DNA from: DATMRS01 sp035566015
GTDB taxonomy: Bacteria > Pseudomonadota > Alphaproteobacteria > Sphingomonadales > Sphingomonadaceae
DNA length: 64,000 nucleotides
Reading direction: 5' to 3'
NCBI GenBank assembly: GCA_035566015.1
Contig: DATMRS010000014.1
Coordinates: forward strand, 1-64,000
This document shows, one piece after another, positions 61,265-64,000 of the stretch (position 1 is the stretch's first letter; the number at the start of each line of letters is the position of its first letter). Under the pieces are notes generated by a model that did not search any database, was not told the DNA's origin, and was given only the letters and a program-made list of their open reading frames with translations. Position numbers and translations under genes: made by a program.

Positions 61265-61352
61265 GTCATTCCCGCGCAGGCGGGAATAAACGCAGCGCTT
61301 CAATATTTTGCCTTGGGTACGACATATGGATTCCCGCCTGCGCGGGAATGAC
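61265..61352. repeat. Inverted pair of type A palindromes
   Basis: Two type A palindromes in opposite orientation (about 61265-61286 and 61328-61352) with a spacer of about 41 bp, the same architecture as at 22.2 kb. They sit in the 300-bp gap upstream of argS and downstream of the epimerase gene. Apart from the repeat the gap shows no gene; it must also hold the argS promoter. Confidence 0.85.
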
Positions 61353-61397
61353 GGGAGGATTTAAAATAGCTTCAACTCCAAAGATATTGCGCGACCG

Positions 61398-62393
61398 TCA
61401 CCCCCAGAAGTCCGCTTCCGCCTCCCGCATCGTCCCGCCCTCGTAGCGGAAGCCGCCGGGCCGGTCTTCCGCCAGCAGCAACGGGCCGTCGAGGTCGACC
61501 CAGCGCGCGCGCTGCGCGGCGAGGAAGGCCGGCGCTATGCCGAGCGAGGTGGACAACATGCAGCCAACCATAAGCTCCAGTCCCATAGCGCGCGCTTCGG
61601 CGGCGAGCGCCAGCGCCTCGGTCAGCCCGCCGGCCTTGTCGAGCTTGATGTTGATCGCGGCATAGCGCCCCCGGCAGCGGGGAAGATCGGCGCGATCCTG
61701 GCAGCTTTCGTCGGCGCAAAAGGGAATGGGCGAGGCAACGCCGTCGAGGAGATGGTCCTCCCCCGCTTTCACCGGCTGCTCGATCAGTTCGACGCCGAAC
61801 GCCGCCAGCGCCATCGCCTCGGCGACAATGTCCCGCCCCGTCCACGCCTCATTCGCATCGACGATCAGCCGCGCGTCGGGCGCGCCCTGGCGCACGGCCG
61901 CAACGCGTTCGACATCGCCCTCGCCGGCCAGCTTGAGCTTGAGTAACGGATAACGGCCCGCCGCCGCGCGCGCATCGGCCTCCATCCGGTCGGGCGCGCC
62001 GAGCGAAATGGTATAAGCGGTGACGAGCGGCTTCGGCGCGCCTAGTCCCGCTCGCCGCCAGACGGGCATGCCGGTCAACCGCGCTTCGAGGTCCCACAGC
62101 GCCGCGTCGAGCGCATTGCGCGCCGCACCGCGCGGCAGGCGTTGCGCCAGCCGATCGCGCGACAGGCCCGCCGCGATCTCGTCGCCCAGCGCTTCGATCG
62201 CCGCCGCGACCGAAGCAGCGTCCTCGCCATGATAGTAGATCGGCGTCGCCTCGCCCCGGCCGACCGCATCGCCCTGACGGAGTTCGACGACCACGACATC
62301 GACATGCGTCTTGGCGCCCCGGGAAATCGTGAACGCGCCGGCGACCGGCCAGCGTTCGACCCGAACCGCGAGCGCGCGCAGGCTCAGCGCCAC
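61398..62393 (-). CDS. L-Ala-D/L-Glu epimerase (dipeptide epimerase)
   Basis: A 331-residue enolase-superfamily protein with the features of AE epimerases: RGEATPIYYHGE at the N-terminal cap, KxK base in LLKLKLAG (about residue 152), metal ligands in IVDANEAW, LIEQPV and CADESC, the second base Lys in NIKLDKAGG, and GCMLSTSLGIAPA. It likely recycles murein dipeptides, in line with nagZ nearby. It starts with GTG 62393, overlapping the PHA depolymerase gene by 10 bp. Confidence 0.88.
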   Translation of the reverse strand: MALSLRALAVRVERWPVAGAFTISRGAKTHVDVVVVELRQGDAVGRGEATPIYYHGEDAASVAAAIEALGDEIAAGLSRDRLAQRLPRGAARNALDAALWDLEARLTGMPVWRRAGLGAPKPLVTAYTISLGAPDRMEADARAAAGRYPLLKLKLAGEGDVERVAAVRQGAPDARLIVDANEAWTGRDIVAEAMALAAFGVELIEQPVKAGEDHLLDGVASPIPFCADESCQDRADLPRCRGRYAAINIKLDKAGGLTEALALAAEARAMGLELMVGCMLSTSLGIAPAFLAAQRARWVDLDGPLLLAEDRPGGFRYEGGTMREAEADFWG

Positions 62394-63613
62394 GCCCCTT
62401 CATGCCCGGCGATCCACGCCTCGACCACCGGCGCGATCGTCTCGCGCCAGCGCCGGCCGTTGAAGATGCCGTAATGGCCGACGCCCTTCGCCAGATAATA
62501 ATGCTTGCGCTCGTCGGCGAGGCCGGTGGCCAATGTGAGTGCCGCCTTCGTCTGGCCGAGGCCGGAAATATCGTCGCGCTCACCCTCGATCGCGAGCAGG
62601 CCGACGTCCTTGATCGCCGCCGGATCGACCCGGACGCCGCGATGCATCATCTTTCCTTTGGGAAGCGCGTGCTTCTGGAAAACCACGTCGATCGTCTGGA
62701 GGTAGAATTCCGCCGTCATGTCGCAGACGGAACGATATTCGTCATAGAAAGCCTTGGTGGCGTCGGCGCTCTCCTCGTCCCCCGCGACGAGCTGTTTGAA
62801 CATCGTCCAGTGGCTGATCATGTGGTTGCCGAGGTTCATTGCCATGAAGCCGGTAAGCTGCAGGAAGCCCGGATAGACCAGCCGCCCCGCGCCCGGATAA
62901 TAAAGCGGCACGGGCATGATGACATTCTGCTCGAACCAGCTGAACGGCCGCTGCGTGGCGACGGTGTTGACGACGGTGGGCGCCTTGCGCGTGTCGATGG
63001 GGCCGCCCATCATCGTCAGCGTCCTCGGGCGGCACGGATTGTTTGCCGCCGACATCAGCGCCGCCGCCGCATAGCAGGGCACCGCCGGCTGGCACACCGC
63101 CAGCATATGCGCGCCCGGCCCGATATGCTCCAGGAAGGCGACGACATAGTCGATATAGGTGTCGAGATCGAAGGCGCCATCGGCGAGCGGCACCATCTTC
63201 GCGTCGCGCCAATCGGTGATGTAGACGTCATGGCCGGGCAACAGCCGCTCCACCGTGCCGCGCAGCAGAGTCGCATAATGGCCCGACATCGGCGCGACGA
63301 TCAGCAGCTTCGGCCCGCCCTCGACGCCCTTGCGGACGAAGCGTTTGAGCTGCCCGAAAGGCTGGCGGAAGACGATCCGCTCCTCCACCTCGACGGCGCG
63401 CCCATCCACCATCGTCTTCGTCAGGCCGAAGGCCGGCTTGCCGCGCGGGGCGGCGGCATGGGCAAAGACATCGAGTCCGGAGGCGACGACCGGCGCCATG
63501 CCGCTATAGGAGAAGGGATTGGCCGGATTGCTCATCCATTCGGCGCCCATCTGGGCGAAGCTGCTGGCGCCCGCAAGCAGCGAGCGCTGAAACTCATAGG
63601 CGCTGTAGAGCAT
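62384..63613 (-). CDS. phaZ: Intracellular polyhydroxyalkanoate depolymerase
   Basis: A 409-residue alpha/beta-hydrolase of the intracellular PHB depolymerase family: MLYSAYEFQRSLLAGASS opening, VAPMSGHYATLLRGTVE, the nucleophile region HMLAVCQPAVPCYAA (Cys in place of Ser, about residue 183), MMGGPIDTRKAPT, and the C-terminal VGHYGIFNGRRWRE with the catalytic His. It degrades storage polyester. ATG 63613 matches the family start; an in-frame extension to 63673 is less likely. No phaC or phasin genes are in the window. Confidence 0.9.
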   Translation of the reverse strand: MLYSAYEFQRSLLAGASSFAQMGAEWMSNPANPFSYSGMAPVVASGLDVFAHAAAPRGKPAFGLTKTMVDGRAVEVEERIVFRQPFGQLKRFVRKGVEGGPKLLIVAPMSGHYATLLRGTVERLLPGHDVYITDWRDAKMVPLADGAFDLDTYIDYVVAFLEHIGPGAHMLAVCQPAVPCYAAAALMSAANNPCRPRTLTMMGGPIDTRKAPTVVNTVATQRPFSWFEQNVIMPVPLYYPGAGRLVYPGFLQLTGFMAMNLGNHMISHWTMFKQLVAGDEESADATKAFYDEYRSVCDMTAEFYLQTIDVVFQKHALPKGKMMHRGVRVDPAAIKDVGLLAIEGERDDISGLGQTKAALTLATGLADERKHYYLAKGVGHYGIFNGRRWRETIAPVVEAWIAGHEGAWR

Positions 63614-63740
63614 CGTGCCTCCGTCGCTACGCCGCGAGGCGGCCAAGCCCTCCTTACTTACGTCCAAAGGCATTTACGTTGCAATGCAACAATCCGCCCC
63701 GCCCATTGAGCCTGATGCGGCAGGCTGCTAGGCACGCGCC

Positions 63741-64000
63741 ATGCCCGAAAAAGCCCCCGCCGTCGGCAACCGGAAGCTCGGCAATCTCGGCCTCGTCTGG
63801 CGCATTGCCGCGCATTATCCCGGCTATATCGCGGGCGCGCTGATCGCGCTTACCCTCTCCTCGGCGGGCACGCTGGCGATACCTTACGGCTTCAAGCGGG
63901 TGATCGATCGCGGCTTCGTCGCGGGCGGCGGCGGCGCCGGCGCGGTGGCCGACTCGTTCCACTATCTGCTGATGATCGTCGCGGTGCTCGCGATCGCGAC
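63741..64000 (+). CDS. ABC exporter (permease-ATPase fusion), 5' part only
   Basis: The window ends inside this gene, so only 86 residues are visible. They show a short polar start, then LGLVWRIAAHYPGYIAGALIALTLSSAGTLAIPYGFKRVIDRGF, which is the usual start of the first TM helix pair of MsbA/LmrA-type exporters. No nucleotide-binding motif can be checked. The gene is divergent from phaZ. Confidence 0.75.
   Translation, partial: MPEKAPAVGNRKLGNLGLVWRIAAHYPGYIAGALIALTLSSAGTLAIPYGFKRVIDRGFVAGGGGAGAVADSFHYLLMIVAVLAIA

Noticed and set aside
1..64000. CRISPR array, prophage, complete tRNA or rRNA genes.
   Set aside because: No regularly spaced direct repeats, no phage structural genes and no complete cloverleaf were seen on either strand. 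The palindromes are dispersed, not arrayed with unique spacers.

Overview
The window reads as about 64 kb of a high-GC alphaproteobacterial chromosome, most likely Sphingomonadales (Sphingomonadaceae). This rests on gene order and family content: a lapA-pyrF / trpFBA-accD-folC block, dapF-mtaB-ftsY-ispZ, argS-SPOR-nagZ-scpA-scpB-tatABC, a PhyR/NepR/EcfG general-stress locus, a PEP-CTERM protein, and many short palindromic intergenic repeats. No rRNA, intact tRNA, CRISPR array or prophage was seen.

Layout. 1-3.3 kb is a graveyard of mobile DNA: an RHS/YD-repeat gene tail cut by an IS66 element, whose transposase gene is fused to the 3' part of an IS3 element. That element had inserted into a broken DUF6118 gene, itself fused to a frameshifted IS5-type transposase. 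From 3.5 kb the window is orderly housekeeping sequence: nadA-nadC, an MBL hydrolase, an atypical ClC channel, a radA-cvpA-scaffold-CPA2-DUF423 run, and a patatin (3.5-15.2 kb). Next come lapA-pyrF-phosphatase, a repeat cluster and trpFBA-accD-folC (15.3-22.2 kb), then DUF924 and PEP-CTERM genes and dapF-mtaB-ftsY-ispZ (22.3-27.1 kb). LysR/pirin/wrbA, an aminotransferase, a glycosyltransferase, a CinA-type protein, map and nfi follow (27.1-34.9 kb).

34.9-50 kb carries transport and oxidation functions (an AAHS-type MFS protein, a quinohemoprotein alcohol dehydrogenase, a Bcr-type MFS protein, an aldehyde dehydrogenase). It also holds the nitrogen module glnB-glnA behind a sigma-54-like promoter, with the GS adenylyltransferase glnE further on. 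GlnA keeps its adenylylation tyrosine and GlnB its uridylylation tyrosine, so most of the PII/GS control chain lies in the window.

50.0-54.6 kb is the most interesting part: the general stress response locus (ecfG with a small membrane protein, phyR, nepR, phyP). It has a consensus EcfG promoter (GGAAC-N17-CGTT) in front of the ecfG operon and a near-palindromic EcfG-like promoter between phyR and nepR. A second NepR-like ORF converges on ecfG. After phyP a consensus EcfG promoter (GGAAC-N16-CGTT) is followed by two strong hairpins with poly-C loops, which I read as a GsrN-like stress small RNA, and then an entericidin-type lipoprotein. 54.7-61.1 kb is the Tat/Scp/NagZ/SPOR/ArgS cluster. The window ends with a dipeptide epimerase, an intracellular PHA depolymerase and the start of an ABC exporter.

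Limits: all assignments come from reading motifs, lengths and context. Family names are recalled from knowledge, not from searches. Promoters and the small RNA are predictions.
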